Source: Holothuria scabra (taxonomy: Eukaryota; Echinodermata; Holothuroidea; Aspidochirotida; Holothuriidae). From it: a stretch of DNA of 64,000 nucleotides. This document shows positions 13,182-26,560 of this stretch, in pieces; within the stretch, counting starts at the first letter, position 1; each line of letters opens with the position of its first letter. Both the position numbers and the translations under genes were made by a program. The notes beneath the pieces were generated by a model, which was not told where the DNA came from, did no database searches, and was given only the letters and a program-made list of their open reading frames with translations. Where the stretch lies: NCBI GenBank assembly GCA_037179385.1, contig CM074195.1, forward strand, positions 31,018,222-31,082,221, in the 5' to 3' direction.

Positions 13182-14050
13182 TATATTCAATTCAATTCAA
13201 TTCAATTCAATTTGTTAATCAGTCAATGCTATAAAAAGATATCGAAAATCAGAAAGTTCCTCAAGCTCCGGGAACAAAGCAACATAGAGAAAAAACACTC
13301 AACTAAGATTATGCAATTTAACAGCCTCAGGATAAAAGCTATTTTTAAAACGTTTATTACCCTTAAAAGCACGTAGACGGCGATCCGAAGGTAAGAAATT
13401 AAAATAGCTGTTACCAGGGTGAGTCGGATCTAGCATAATTTTATCTATTTTCTTTGTAGTTCTGTCAAAGTAGATTGAGTTAGGTGAGGGAAGTGTAATA
13501 CCGATGATCTTTCCAGCCGAACGAATAACAGAGGAAAATTTGTTGATGTCAGATTTGCTGACACGGCCATACCAGACAGTAATTGAAGAAGTAAGCACGC
13601 TCTCTATAATTGCACGATAAAAATTCAATAGAATAGATTGATTAACTCCAAAAGCTTTTAATTAACGTAAAAAGTAAAGACGCTGATGGGCTTTTTTCAG
13701 GATTTCAGCCTAGTTAACAGACCAAGAAAGATCATTAGAGATGTGCGTGCCCAAAAATTTGAAAGAAGAAACTTGCTCCACAACAGTACCTTTAATTGAA
13801 AGAGGGGGGATGGTAGGTTTAACCTTTCTAAGGTCAATGACCATTTCTTTAGTTTTCGAAACATTTAAAATTAAGTTATTTTCATCTGACCAGTTGACAA
13901 TGGACTCGGTCTGAGCGCGGTAATTGGACTCATCATTTTGAGATATAAGACCGGTAACGATGGTGTCATCAGCATACTTCACAACCAGAGTATTATCATG
14001 AACTGCTTTACAATCAGATGTAAACAAAGAATACAATTTTACCACAGAAT
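13182..14050 (-). mobile_element. 5'-truncated LINE fragment (CR1/L2/Rex1-like reverse transcriptase)
   Basis: On the minus strand the segment encodes the C-terminal half of a non-LTR reverse transcriptase. It begins near LYSLFTSDCKA, then has the catalytic YADDT box (13,962-13,976), the LNVSKTKEMVIDLRK and FKFLGTHISNDLSW blocks, IIESVLTSSITVWYG, and the tail ending NSFYPEAVKLHN. Two in-frame stops (around 13,711 and 13,665) separate the blocks, so it is dead. The element ends in a short 3' region and a pentanucleotide tail of ATTGA units (13,184-13,213), as in CR1/L2-type LINEs that end in microsatellites rather than poly-A. The upstream two thirds are missing, as expected from incomplete reverse transcription. 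Confidence 0.85.
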
Positions 14051-17000
14051 GCATAAGAATGCGAACGTTTGAAAGCTTAATGTGAACCAAAGCTTGAGCA
14101 TAAAAACAGTGATTTTTAGTGTTTCTTATCTTCTTTAAAAACACCTTTGTGTAGCTTAGGCCTACGTTTTAGGTAAATAATGTTACAATTATAAACGCAA
14201 CAGACGTTTAGGCAGATATCCTGTGTTTTGAACAGTTGATACAACGCCGGTCGAGTATTCCAAAGAATTCTGCACCTAGCTACAGACAGTCCAAAAACCC
14301 CAAAATACTGAAGTTGAATATAGACCAAGGTTTTCACGGTTGAATTGGCGTTTAGTTTATCCATTAAATATTGAAATATTCAGCATACAAAACGCAGTCA
14401 TGGCAACCACTTTAGAAAAATCAGTTGATCGGAACCAAGGAATACTAAACCAAAGCTAATTACGTTCGAATGACTACATGCTGTATATCTGAAACCTAAT
14501 ATATAGGCTAGGTAGACGGACATTTAAGGGGCCGCAAAACCAGTTGCCCAAAACGTAAATTTAAAGAACAACTAGAGTTCCACAATATTCTTCTTATACC
14601 CAGGTATTATATATCAGGACGAATATATTCAATGATAAACAAAACAATCACTCTTGGTAAACTCATTAACACTAGGGTTATATCAGGAAGTTGCTAGTCA
14701 CTCTCCAGGAATTCCCTGGTTATATTAACCAGGATCGGTGTTCTATTCACTCCAACATAATCCTGGTAAATTTTCAATGAAACCCTGGTTGAGCTTACTC
14801 AATTCTTGGTTAAACCAACACAAATTCTGGTTGAAGTAACTGGGTTTTGTGTTAGTTTAAAAGAAACTTAGCGAAGATTCTTTTAGAGTAATCGAACACG
14901 GGTCCTGTTTAATTTTAATCCCTTTGTTTTACGAGAGTAAATTTCATAACTTAGGAGAAAAATAGTGTCCCATGATTCTCAAGAGCCAATCATGAAACAG
15001 GATAGTCTGAACCTCTAAGAAAATCGGGGTGACTGCATGCATTCTCACTTATCTCAAGGAAAGGTTCCCTGAACTTCCATAGTACAGCTTTGAAGATGTG
15101 ATATGTGTACCTTTTGGTAGTATGGATGTATGGTTGGAGAGTATCAACTTTGACACCGGTTAAAAGAATAGTCCAGGGCCAGATTTATGTTTTATAAAAT
15201 AAATAACATTTCCCATGTTTTGTTCTAGAGATATTAGCAATTGAGTTTGACACATTTTCTGTAAAACGTGAACTTGAAGCAAGCAGGTGTGATATCATGG
15301 GTTTATATTGTTGGCCAATGTTTTGTTTTTGTTTTCATTTTTCATTCGATATTACTTTGAGCTTGAATTGATTAGAAATGTTATCTTGCCCCAAAGGGAT
15401 ATTTTTTTTTTAAATCCATTGTCCATGATGCACCATGAGTGGTATCAATGTATCTGAGTTTAACTGCAAAAATGGTGGAAAGCTATAAATACAAACAAAA
15501 CATTGGCCAGCACAGTCAACACGCAGATGTACAGTTAATGAAGCCAAGTAACCACTTCTCTAGCATTCCCGCCTTTTTTAGATATGCGCAAATGAGATTT
15601 CGCGGAACTGTGACTGACAAGGGGTCTCCCCCTATATGTTGAATAATGTATAAGTAGGCGTATAAATGGATACAACGAGACGGTAAGTGGACATTTTGAT
15701 CTTTCCTTCTCTGAGAAATCAAAGATTTTTTAGGTTTTTTCAAACATATACTGCAAAAATACGCTCCCAAAAAGAGGCAGTCGATTCTTATGTCTCAAAT
15801 TAGGACCTCAAACTTTGCGAGTACCTGACTCATTGAGGGATGTAAAACGATTCTTTTGTATCGACGTTTGAAGATTATAGTATAGGCTTTCTGTTGATAC
15901 CAAAATTACGTAGTTTAATTTATAAATTGTTTTGTAAACAACCGCTAAACCCGAAGGGGTATTTAGCGTACAATATGTATGTATGTAGTATGTACTATAG
16001 TACATATGGTATTGGTAAATGTACACAGTTAATGTTGTTTATCCTACAACGTTACTGTTAGTACTATTCCAGTATGGCTCGGATAACGTCGGTCATAACA
16101 AAATAATGAACGACTATTATACTGTGGGATTTGCAGGACAGGTACCCATTGCATTTACATTCTTAAAAACTTCCAGTGTTGTTTGTAGACTTGTAGTCTA
16201 TGAAATTTGAAGCTTCAGTTTTCATGGCATACTCAGTAACATTGCAGTGTGGGCAAGTGGGGGGCTTACAACTTACATGTAACTTTGTTGTAAAGTCGGT
16301 AAACCTGGGACTCGTATGAATCATGATCAAGTCAGCCTGGATTAAGTAAACAAACTCCAAATTTAGAGGGTTCAACTTCAGTCTGGACATATTCACGGGT
16401 TAATATTCTTTCTTACCTGATAGTCGTTACTGTGCCACAAACAGAAAAACTCAGTCCTTTCCATCATTTTCCATAATAGATCGACCTACAGTATAGTGGT
16501 ATACTGTGCTGTAATTAAGTTCAAGTTGTCTATTTCTATAAAGTCCCAAAGGTAGCCTATAAATCATTGCAAAGCTGCAGCTTTGCAATTTATACAATTT
16601 CTAGCCCTTTATAAGCTTATATCATTTAAAAACCTTACCCCATGGGCAATTACGTATTACCTTCTAAACTGTGACTTGCATTTTAAAACTACTGGTTAAC
16701 TTTAATGAAGGAGTGCAGTTTCAGTGGAAACAGAAATTAGTGCTGTGAGTACTGGCTGTATGGCATATACCTAGCTTATATAATTTTTATTCAGTAACAA
16801 GAATTACCATCCCTCAAACTCAATCTTATCCTGGCTGACTTGAATTGTCCCAAAAGCTCACCTCAATTGCAATGTGGTACTTAATTCAAGCCGTTGGATT
16901 TCAAAAATCACGGGAACCCATTTGTGGGTTGTGTCATTTTTCACCATGGCAATTATACTCATGGGAACCCACTTTTGGGTTCTGTTACAAAATGCATGGG

Positions 17001-18881
17001 TGGTAACTGATTGGTGGTAACCAGTTTTGGGGTTCCATGATTTACTCATCAGAGGTCCACCACGCGATGGGGAACAATCGTTTCCTGTGAAATCTGACGG
17101 CCTGTAAACTGCAGTACAGTAAGCCTACTACTGATTAATAGACAGTGGTAATTATGACAGCCATGATATGTTCACTGGCAGTGGTCAGTTTTGTCACACT
17201 CTATAGCTATACCCAACTTTGTCTTAAAATGAATTCTCATCAGTGTGGCACTCAATGAAATGAAAACTGTAAAGTCATTCCTAGATTTTTTTACATTAAT
17301 TATATATTTCTGATCTTTAAGGAGGTCACATAAAGGAGAACCATATTGGGCAACATTTAGGTAGTTTCCTGTAAAAACCTGTATTGTTAGATTGACTGTT
17401 TGAGATATCAAACTGGCCTACTGCCAGTAGAAATGAGCCTGAAACATTCCGGTCCGTCACCTCACAAGAGAAAAGGATAGTGATGAATTACTATCCTAGC
17501 AGTCCAGCTATCATCATGTTATTTTTAGGACCTGCAGTATTTCATGTGAAAAGAAATTCACAAGGAATTCAAAGTAAGATACCCCATTTGCCAAACCTCA
17601 GCTGATATACTCCTTCCCTTGCAACCTTATTGGTATTTGCCTTTGCCTTCAGTACTTTTCATTTTTACCCAGAGTAAATGAGGAAAATTAATAGCACTTG
17701 TTAAACATTGTACTGATGATCTTTCCTGCAAGGCCCTTCCTGTCTAAGCAGGCCCATTTAGAAGGTCTCTCATTCATTTTCTTGCTCAATGTATTATGCT
17801 GACTGATTGTACTACATGATGCATAGAATTTATTTTTTTTTTCAAAGAATGAACATTGGATTGAAGTTGATAGAGTTTCCTAGTATAAAGATTTTTGAAC
17901 CAGCTTTTTAGTTAGCCCAATTTTTTAAAGTGAGGTGATTTTCACTGTTTTGGTGCAAACAAGTTGCAGTTTTGCTCTGTGCCAACAGAGCTTGCCAGCA
18001 TGACTATGACATTGTGTATATACAGGCATATCACATTCAAACAATATATAACCTTCTGCTGCCTGATTAGTTTAATTTGTAAATGGCATTACAACAAACA
18101 AAATGTTGCAAAAATGTCGAAGGAGCAAGTATCACACCATTTTCTCCGAAATGGGAACAATATTGGTGAGGATGAATTAGGCTGCTGTTGTAACGTTTTA
18201 CATAGGACGACCTGCATTAACGTTCATTTGGCGAAAGTAGGCCCACTATATATGTGTATGTCACAGGTCACACTTAGTAATTATACCTTAATCGAGGGCG
18301 CCTTACCGAATTCTCTCTTGTACTGTTTGTTTGTTCTAATCTTTGCAGTCAGTGAATTGCGGTATGCCGTGTTTTGTGTGTAGCCAGTACGTTGTATAGT
18401 ATACGCTTCAATGACTCGTAATATTTTGATACAGAGGCTAAAAGTGACGTCATAGGGAAACTCTACGGCGGGAACTTTAAATTTGCCTATGAGTAGCTTG
18501 ATTTGAATGTGTTTAGCCAAATTTAGTTTAACAAAGGGTTTGGAGCTGCTTCTGGGAGAGGCAGGCATACCGAGGATGGAAAAGAGGTGTGCGACGGCGA
18601 AGACGGCAGGGTAGTGGCGAACAGGGATAGCGTTGAGCAGGTAGGAGGGATAATGGCTTCTGCTAAGGAAAGGCAGCCGAATGTTTTGACGGGTTGACGG
18701 TATCCCAAAAATGGACGGCAAACCGGACTGCACAAAAACAACGAGACTGTTACTTCTCGTCCGAAATGTCTTAAAGGTGTGGTTATTTGCTGTAATTTGG
18801 AAGTATTGTGGACTGTTCAACCGTCAGTATGTATAAGCCATTCTGGTACCCTCTGTAGCCGCTTTAAGTGACACTCAACTA
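14051..18881. other. Non-coding stretch, no gene recognised
   Basis: It contains an inverted piece of the old repeat family (15,195-15,305) and a cluster of CCTGG-TT blocks at 14,700-14,840. Near 16,900-17,040 there are short GGGAACCCA hairpins. A 179-codon minus-strand open frame at 18,281-18,820 has no recognisable domain. Confidence 0.45.
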
Positions 18882-19541
18882 TGTCATAACCGGTGCCGAC
18901 ATGTATGTGTATTAACTACCCAAGGACTGTGCCGATTCTCACATGTGAGTACAACCTTATGTTCCTGTGTCTTACTCGTTTAACGCCATAATGGAATGAA
19001 CACATTTTACCATTGGTTTTGGATGACCTACGCCTTAGGGGGAGGAGGCCGTGACTGATTCTACTATTGTTTACGGATAGTAAATTCGGGATGATACTCT
19101 CGGTTTGAAACGCAGTTGACGTCTTATGATTCTTTTCCTAGAGGTCAACAACTCTCTATTCGGCGAGCCGTATCTAACGGTTTTATTCTATACATACGCG
19201 GGACCGTCTGAGACACCGCCATCTAGAAGACTCGCCAATACAGGATACACAGTCGCGGCAACTTCCGGTTTCGCGAATCGCGACCAATGCCAGACACACG
19301 CAAGAGAAGGGACCGAAACGAGATAAGTTAAGTTAGGTTAAGTAAATTGTACTAAGTTGATTGATCTAGGTATTTGAAGGAATTTTCGCTTGGACGTATT
19401 GTTAGAGTGACAGTGTGTAAATAAAAGATTTTTTTTCTTTCCTAATGACCTGTAGTGTTGTGAGTCCTTATTGCTGCTCAGCCCAGGCTTTCGTCTTGTA
19501 AAAACGTTTCATCTACCTCCTTTCCAACGAACCTCGTGACA
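18882..19541. mobile_element. Candidate solo LTR
   Basis: The 660-bp block starts TGTCATAACC and ends CTCGTGACA, so its tips form the TGTCA/TGACA inverted pair typical of retrotransposon LTRs. An AATAAA signal lies at 19,420-19,425, in the right place for the R/U5 boundary of a plus-oriented LTR. No identical target duplication is visible, and no primer-binding site, gag or pol frame follows. It is either an old solo LTR or a chance resemblance. Confidence 0.4.
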
Positions 19542-19959
19542 GTGTATATACTCTGGGCGCACAATCGATTCGTGGTGGAATTTACCGAGTACCTGACTCA
19601 TTGAGAATATTTTAAAGTCCAAAAATGGTACCACTAGATAGAAAACAAAATTTTCTCCCCATTGAAGTAAAAACTGAGTAGTTTTAAACAACAGCGAATA
19701 AATGCTGAACGATTTAGCAGAGCATTTGAAACCCATTTTAGACGTTTCATAAAATGGACTAAAATCCTCCCTTTTACCCGTAAGTTCACTCAGAACCAGG
19801 CACCGAAAGTATCTCTTACATCTTATTCATTGATTTTCACGGTTTTAAAGATTTTTTGGTTCCTAATTTCTGAGATAATTGACTTTAAAAGTCATGACTT
19901 TTAGCTAATAAGTATTCAAATCCTTATGACGTCACGAAACGTCATGCATAAAATGTAAG

Positions 19960-20160
19960 AGAAGGAAGCTCTTTTCGAGCAGTTGCGATGTGACTGAGCA
20001 ATGTGAATCCATGACATCACACCTGTTTGCTTCAAGTTCATTCCCATGCACAAACTTCCGAATTTCGCCACATTCACGGTAACTAATATCTCGAGAACCA
20101 AATATGGGATAAGACCGCAAATTTCACCAGAATGCTCAGAATATGTTCCTCTTTAATATA
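19960..20160. repeat. Dispersed old repeat, partial copy
   Basis: It shares TTGCTTCAAGTTCA and the 'cgccanaatgctcagaatatg' type block with the copies at 1199-1620 and 28,330-28,770. It lies downstream (3' side) of the first P450 gene. Confidence 0.5.
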
Positions 20161-20538
20161 TCCAAAAAGTAAGGTTGGCTCTTGACTATTCTTTTAACTA
20201 TATAAATGTCGTGGTATTTAAGGACGAACTTTATAGTTGTCTTTTCCCAATAACGTTTATGTAATTGCTAGTTTTGTAATGTTTGTAGCCCGATAGATCA
20301 ATTATAAGCGATAAATAATTTATGAACCAGTCATATAATCGAAACACGATTTTCTTATATGTTTCACGTAAAGTGTTTGTCAGAGTTTTAAAATTTTTAC
20401 TACTGCGAGTCACCGAAATTTCTGTTCAATTCCAAATAGCGGCAATGAACCCGTTAAATTAAGTGGAACTATGTATTAATGGTATTTTCATGGCATGTTT
20501 AGGGTTCTCATGTACCCCATCCACAATATCACGGGTTA

Positions 20539-22092
20539 TCAACACCTCTTCGTTACTTCCACTTCATACAAAGGTGATCTTGTAACTAACAGCGAACTCT
20601 TACCCTCAAGAGAGAGCGTTTGACCAGCGACATTGTTCAGATTACACTGGTGAAGCATTATTGAAAAGAAGAGAAATAACTCTATAGCTGCCATTTCGGA
20701 ACCAACGCATCTACGACGACCACACCCAAACCTCATTAACAAATCGACCTTTTTTGTGTCAAGTTTCAATCCGTCCTCGGTTAAGAATCTCCTAGGGTTG
20801 AACACATCAGGATTGCCCCACAGTTCTGGATCATGTTGAACGGAATACAAATTCACAAACACGACAGTGTCTTTTCGAATAAAGTAATTAAAACCTCCCT
20901 TGAGGACAGTGTCACAGGTCGTTGCGTGGGGCAGAGTTGTTGAGACGACAGACGCATGCCGGGATACCTCCACCAAGAACGCCTCGGTGAAAGCCAGCTT
21001 TTCTCGATCAGCTAAAGTTGGCAGTCTGTCTCGACCGACCACTTTATCAATTTCAGTTTGCACTTCTGCTTGAATATCAGGGTAGTATATCGCATACAGG
21101 AACGCCCAGGTAAGTGTAGCAGCCACTGTTTCGCGTCCAGCCCCGAAAAAGTCGTAAACAGTCGAGATGATCTGCTTTTCGGTTATTTGTTCACGTTGTT
21201 GAAGAGTCATGCTTTCTAGCAATGTCTTAAGATAGTAAAACATGTCACTATCTGCTCCTTTTTCGTAGTTGTTAATGTGGTCTTTTACGAGATTTTGAAG
21301 GAGGGCTTTGAAACGTTCGGCAGCATGAACAAATGCTTTCAACTTATGCGCCAAAAGTGGCCTCAGCCAAGGCATGAAATCAATCATATTGCTCCCTGAG
21401 ATCTCTTTAATCACCAAGTCACTTCCCTCGACTATCTCTTTCAGTTCGGTGTCATCAAGTTTATGTCGATGCTGAAACAAAATTTTATCAATGACATTAC
21501 TAGCGGCTCCCCTTAACAGGCTGAACGGATCTGTAACAGCCGTTTTGTTTTTACCCAAAATAAATTTGATGAGTTCTTTAGCCTCAAAGGTGACCTGGCA
21601 TTCGAATTGCGATACCTGTCGACCGGAAGTAAAATGACGTAGTGCACTGTCAGCTAGTTTACGGTGTAACCGCCAGGATTCATTGTACGGCGAAAATGCA
21701 AGCGAACCACCCCTAAGAGCGATGAGAGTCCTGAATCCAATTAAGTCTGGACGTCCCGCAAAATCAACAGACTGGTGTACTAAAGCTTGTCGTATTGCGT
21801 GATGCCCGTTTAAAACGATTACAGGTCGAGTTCCGATTCTTAGCTTTATAACATGACCATATTTTCTTGCTAGACGCACGAATGCCTTGGACGGTTCTGA
21901 TCCAATCTGTAGCACATTTCCAATGAGAGGCAGACCAATTGGACCAGGGGGTTCTCTCAGATCATTTGAATGACGACTTTGGTCACTTCGGAGCAAAATA
22001 AGTTTCCAGATAAGGACGGCGGTCGTCACAAAGAGAAGGTAAGGAACGCCTTGCTCCACCAACGTTGAAAAATAACTAAAATTTGAAGTCAT
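20539..22092 (-). CDS. Cytochrome P450, clan 2 (CYP1/CYP17-like), intronless
   Basis: A microsomal haem-thiolate monooxygenase that would insert one oxygen atom into a lipophilic substrate using electrons from P450 reductase; the substrate cannot be told. From an upstream in-frame ATG (22,128) the frame has 529 codons. The internal ATG at 22,092 is preferred because the sequence after it lines up with the start of the paralogue at 31,003. In 529-residue numbering: signal anchor about 29-48, proline hinge PPGP 60-63, C-helix WRLHR 152-156, I-helix GAGRET 329-334 with the oxygen-activating Thr334, ExxR 387-390 (EVSR), FNPRRF 443-448, and haem loop FGCGRRRCVG 467-476 with Cys474 as ligand. All hallmarks are present in one uninterrupted frame, so the gene looks functional. 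Lack of introns suggests an ancient retrocopy lineage. CYP family assignment needs a tree. Confidence 0.93.
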   Translation of the reverse strand: MTSNFSYFSTLVEQGVPYLLFVTTAVLIWKLILLRSDQSRHSNDLREPPGPIGLPLIGNVLQIGSEPSKAFVRLARKYGHVIKLRIGTRPVIVLNGHHAIRQALVHQSVDFAGRPDLIGFRTLIALRGGSLAFSPYNESWRLHRKLADSALRHFTSGRQVSQFECQVTFEAKELIKFILGKNKTAVTDPFSLLRGAASNVIDKILFQHRHKLDDTELKEIVEGSDLVIKEISGSNMIDFMPWLRPLLAHKLKAFVHAAERFKALLQNLVKDHINNYEKGADSDMFYYLKTLLESMTLQQREQITEKQIISTVYDFFGAGRETVAATLTWAFLYAIYYPDIQAEVQTEIDKVVGRDRLPTLADREKLAFTEAFLVEVSRHASVVSTTLPHATTCDTVLKGGFNYFIRKDTVVFVNLYSVQHDPELWGNPDVFNPRRFLTEDGLKLDTKKVDLLMRFGCGRRRCVGSEMAAIELFLFFSIMLHQCNLNNVAGQTLSLEGKSSLLVTRSPLYEVEVTKRC

Positions 22093-22128
22093 GGCTTTCC
22101 GTGTATAGGTCGCAAAATATGTTATCAC

Positions 22129-24800
22129 TAAAACTTGATTAAAATTATATCAAGGTTTAATGTTGGTCATGCAAAAAAATCCGAGTCTCTTATACAGTGT
22201 GGCTTAATCGTTGAACGTTTCTTTCTTGGTTTCTGTGTTTATAAAACGAGTAGCTTCTTATGCCGATGTAAACTGGTCTCCATCGTGACGTGAATTGCAG
22301 GACAATTACCTTAGCCTTAGAAAGACTAGTAACTCTCTTGTAAAGGGAACAGTGTTTGAAGTAAGGCTATGCCCCGGTAACTTCCAACTTAGCAGTTGAC
22401 CCTGATTCTTTTGATTTATTTATTTTTCAACACCGATTGTTATCATTGATATTTCCAATCCTTTTTCTTTGTCGGTGTGGTTGCAGGGCCACGGGGTATT
22501 GTTTGAAGAAATAAAGAGGTAAACACAACTATATGAACTACACCAAACAGGCTTTATCAAGCCAGTCTCGGATGTGTGATGAAATAAAATCTTTCTGGCC
22601 AAACTGAACATTCCCCGGTGAATAAACGGAATAAGTTCTTACTCATAACTAACTTTGTACTATGTTAAGAAAGATCAATTGCGGTTTGAATATCGAAAAT
22701 AATAGAAAAGATGTGAAACAAACAAAGTGAGAAAACGCACCCTTTAGAACAATGAACAAAATATACTCAATGTTCGAGAAACATTGCAAATGCAAAATGT
22801 CTGAGCAAGATTGGTTAAAATTATCTGGTATTTTTATGCAATAATTGAAGGGAAATCATGAAGGTTTACCTAACCCTCAGCATTTCTGACCTCAAAAATT
22901 CAGCAGTGCTAAGTTTGCTGATGTTTTAAGAGTGTTTGAAAGCCACGCCCATCTTGTAAAGTTCCATTGGTGCAAGATAACGAGTTTCGTGTCATCAAAA
23001 CTATCGTTATGAAAGTTAGCTGTGGTAAAGTGGTAGTTCCATCCTTCCCAGATGGTATGAAACGAATAAATCATTTAACCCTAATTTGAAATTAACATAG
23101 TATGTACCGATTGAAACTATTACATTAACAGATATTTTGATTGACCTGAATTCCAATAACAAAAAAAAACTTATTCGGATATTGACATAAAAAATAACAT
23201 ATATAAAAAGCAAATTGAGTCAAACACATTATCACAAATATTCTCTCATTTTTTAAAGTATTATAACTTAACGGCGACCTTATTGTAACAATAACATGTG
23301 GCGTGTGGATAGTGATATTTCAGTTACAGTTGTAGTACTTCACACTGTCTATATTACTCTTCTCTAAGTACATTAAGTTTTATTATGAATAGGTAAGATT
23401 TGGTTGAATATGTGTGATTATTTTAGCCCCATATCACGTGTTCTCCTACGTTGCTACTCCCCATTAACTTATGATCCCCTCTAATGAAAAAGTCTATACC
23501 CTCGGAACACTTCTGAGCCTTCTACTTGACGTCATGTATTTATTATGCTTATCAAACATATCACGTGTATGCATAACTGTGACCATTGAGGAAATGGATA
23601 TAACATTGAGAATAATTCAATGTTTGTGAGCGGCCAGTTAGATGGAGTTTAATGGCTCAGTTTCTAACCGCCTAAAAACGCCTTGCAGTGCACGCCCGAT
23701 CCATACGTACGTCTTTCCTTTTCTTCATGTCACATTGAAGCCAAAGCCCACAATGCCCCAAAAGAAAACAATCGTTGTACCTGAGGGCCCTGTGCTTATG
23801 TACATAGACCAGGGAGCTGTATGGATAAGATTTTAGATATATAGTTTCACGTTGAGTGAGTACCTTTGTTGATATAAGCGGATATACGGGGACACATTAC
23901 ACAGAATTAATCATCTTTTTAAACGGCAGTAAAGAAACCAGACATAAGTTAAATGTCTCAGTTCGGGTTCCTTCAATTCAAAAACATAATAGCACTGACG
24001 ACCTGCTGAAGAGAAAACAATATGAGAAAAAGTAGAAAGAGGAAAATCAAAAACTTGTGAAGAAGCTACGTCTCGTTGCTACTCAGTATTTAAACACAAT
24101 TTATCCACCAGAAAAATGCCTAATGTTATTACGGACTGATTCTACAGTGGGTTCTTAAAACACTTGAGTCACGAGGGTGCTGAACAACATTTTGGATCAA
24201 AATTAAACCAGGTTTTGGTAAAAATTTAGCCCTATTTGGGTTATCAATTGACTTCATTTGATACAATTGTGGCTGAATGAAACTGAACAAGTTTGTCAAA
24301 TTGATCAAAGTATTTCATAGTATTTTTGGTCAACTTAAAAAAACCAGTAACGATTGTCGTGTCATTTTACATCAACTCAGATTTTTACTATTTGTACTAA
24401 AGTCAGACGTTACACCAGGTGGTAGGCAGGGGTGCCACCAATCGATCTAAAAATGTTACTCCCATCGTCAGTGAAAATTAAAAATTTCATCAAAAAGCCT
24501 AAAAGAGGAACGTTGGACCTTATAATTCCTACAGCGACCAATTGCCCTCCGAATTTTCTGCATTTGTTCTCATTTTGTCAAAAGAAACACCCTACAAAGA
24601 TAGTCCGAGTGGCAAGTTTTCAGCTCTTTATGATATCCCATAAATTAACAAACTTTCAGCGTGTATACTAGTCTCACCGATACTCTGAGTAGAAATTGCA
24701 AGAAAAATGTTTCAGTGTAACGTTATGGTGCTATTTCGTACAACGTTTATTTGATTTTACAGGAAGTGTGCAAAAAAGCAGCAGTTTTGTCTTGTGTTAA
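22129..24800. other. Intergenic between the P450 paralogues
   Basis: No gene was recognised. A SINE fragment is at about 23,637-23,690. The upstream side of the first P450 has no obvious TATA box close to the start. Confidence 0.45.
23637..23690 (-). repeat. Short SINE fragment
   Basis: GTTAGATGGAGTTTAATGGC and the following 'cagtttctaacc' match the 3' end (minus orientation) of the SINE family at 46,943 and 48,475. The rest is missing. Confidence 0.4.
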
Positions 24801-25219
24801 GCCCAGGTCACACTACAGCGATATCAGATCGGATTACTGTCCGATTTTTGTGAGTTTTAGTTAAAATCTCCTCCATCCATTGTCGGAAAGAATAAAAAAT
24901 TTGCCATCCTGTGTAAATATATATCATCGGAATGATAGGATATCAGAGAAATAAAATATAGACTACTTATTTCGTAAAGTCACATTGACAAATAGCTTTT
25001 ATCGGACTACCCGTATCCGAAAAAAGCTGTCTGCGGATGTGACGTCACGGCATTATTGGTATAACTTAGAATTTCGTGGAGCTGCGATAAAATTTCATAT
25101 ATCTAGACAGGTTGGCAAATTTTTGTTTCTTCTCGACCAAAGATGGAGGAGATATTAAAAACAACTCACGAAAATCGGAGCGAAATCCGATCCGATATCG
25201 GTGTAATGTGACCGGACCA
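24801..25219. mobile_element. Harbinger-like MITE with long terminal inverted repeats
   Basis: The two ends are imperfect inverted repeats of about 80 bp. The left starts GCCCAGGTCACACTACAGCG. The right complement runs GGTCACATTACACCGATATC and goes on into matching GATCGGATT and TCCGATTTT blocks. TAA lies on both sides (24,798-24,800 and 25,220-25,222), consistent with the 3-bp TWA duplication of PIF/Harbinger elements. The 419-bp body is non-coding. Confidence 0.65.
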
Positions 25220-26560
25220 TAAGTGCAAGTGCACAATATTCCAATGGATCCATATACCATATAGGTATTTCAAGAGTTTAATTTTCTATACCTCACTTGA
25301 TGAATGGGTTATATGACAGAAAAAATATCGAAAATTTTTAAAAAGGGGAGGGTAAAATAAAGTAGGACAACTTAGTAAAGGAATTCACGTCTGTAACAAA
25401 TGTGCCAATCTTTCAATTTTGTAACCTAAAACAAAACATTTAAACTGAAATATATGATATGTAGTACTAGATTGTAGGCAAGGACATTATCTTCTTTCAA
25501 AAGATTTCAAAAGGAGAACACTCCTTCGTTAGGCCCATTGACCCTTTTCCAAATAGCAATCACAAAGGATTGTGGGATAGGTTTTAGGAATGCATAAATT
25601 TTGTCAACGACATTTTACTGTAGCAAAAAGTAATGCACACCAACATTCTGTCCCATAATTATTTGGAAAAGTGTCTTTGGTGCACATTCATGCCTCGGTA
25701 AGAGAAATCCGGGGTAAGTCCCTGCTACAACAACTTGGAAGCAAAAAAAGAAAAAAAAAACGAGGGAAATATTTTATTTATAAAACCATTAGTCTATCGT
25801 TGTTGTCATTTGGAGCACTAAATAAACAACTTAAGTAAACCATTGCAGCTTTTGATACAAAACACTGAAAAATTAAAAAAAATACCACGCGGTTAATTGA
25901 CAAGCATGCTATACAAAAGTATTATGTTAGACTAATATTAAAGAACTTTAAAAAGTTTCCTCAAATTCTTACTTTCATGTCTTAAGCAAACATTCATTTA
26001 AAGTAGTTGACAACTATGCTAAAAATATGTAATATCAATACGAATATATGAGTTTTAAATCTGTAGAATATCTTATCTAATTTAGTATGTATGATTTCTC
26101 ATCTGACCATTCCGTTAACAGAATATCAGGATGTTAAGTTTGTAATACTTTTAAAATTTTGGAAAGAAATCAATGCAAACCTAAATAATTACTTCTAACA
26201 ATTTTTAGTCGAACTTCCGTATAGTTTTGTCACAGTAAAACGCCCCAGCAAAAACGTGTTTTAGGATAGTAGAGAGAGCCAAATAACGAGTAGATTTTAG
26301 ATGTCAAAGTTTCTTTCTAAGATGTTAAAATGTTAACAGCGACGTTCTGGTTCCAAACTTTTTAACCAATTGTTACAATATTTTACTGACGTTACAAAAC
26401 TGCACCAATATATTCACCAAAACAGCTACATTCCAAGCTGATCCTATCTCTGGGTCCTATCGATTTTATCACTCCACTACGACATCCTTGTCATGTTGAG
26501 TTAATAATTATTCATGTCACATAAAAAATATCTAATGTAAAAAGTAAAGCAAATTGCGCA
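25220..26560. other. Non-coding, no feature seen
   Basis: AT-rich sequence with no conserved frame, RNA gene or clear terminal repeat. Confidence 0.45.

Noticed and set aside
18281..18820. 179-codon minus-strand open frame
   Set aside because: Composition is not protein-like for any family I recognise, no splice or start context supports it, and a second frame is also open over part of it.
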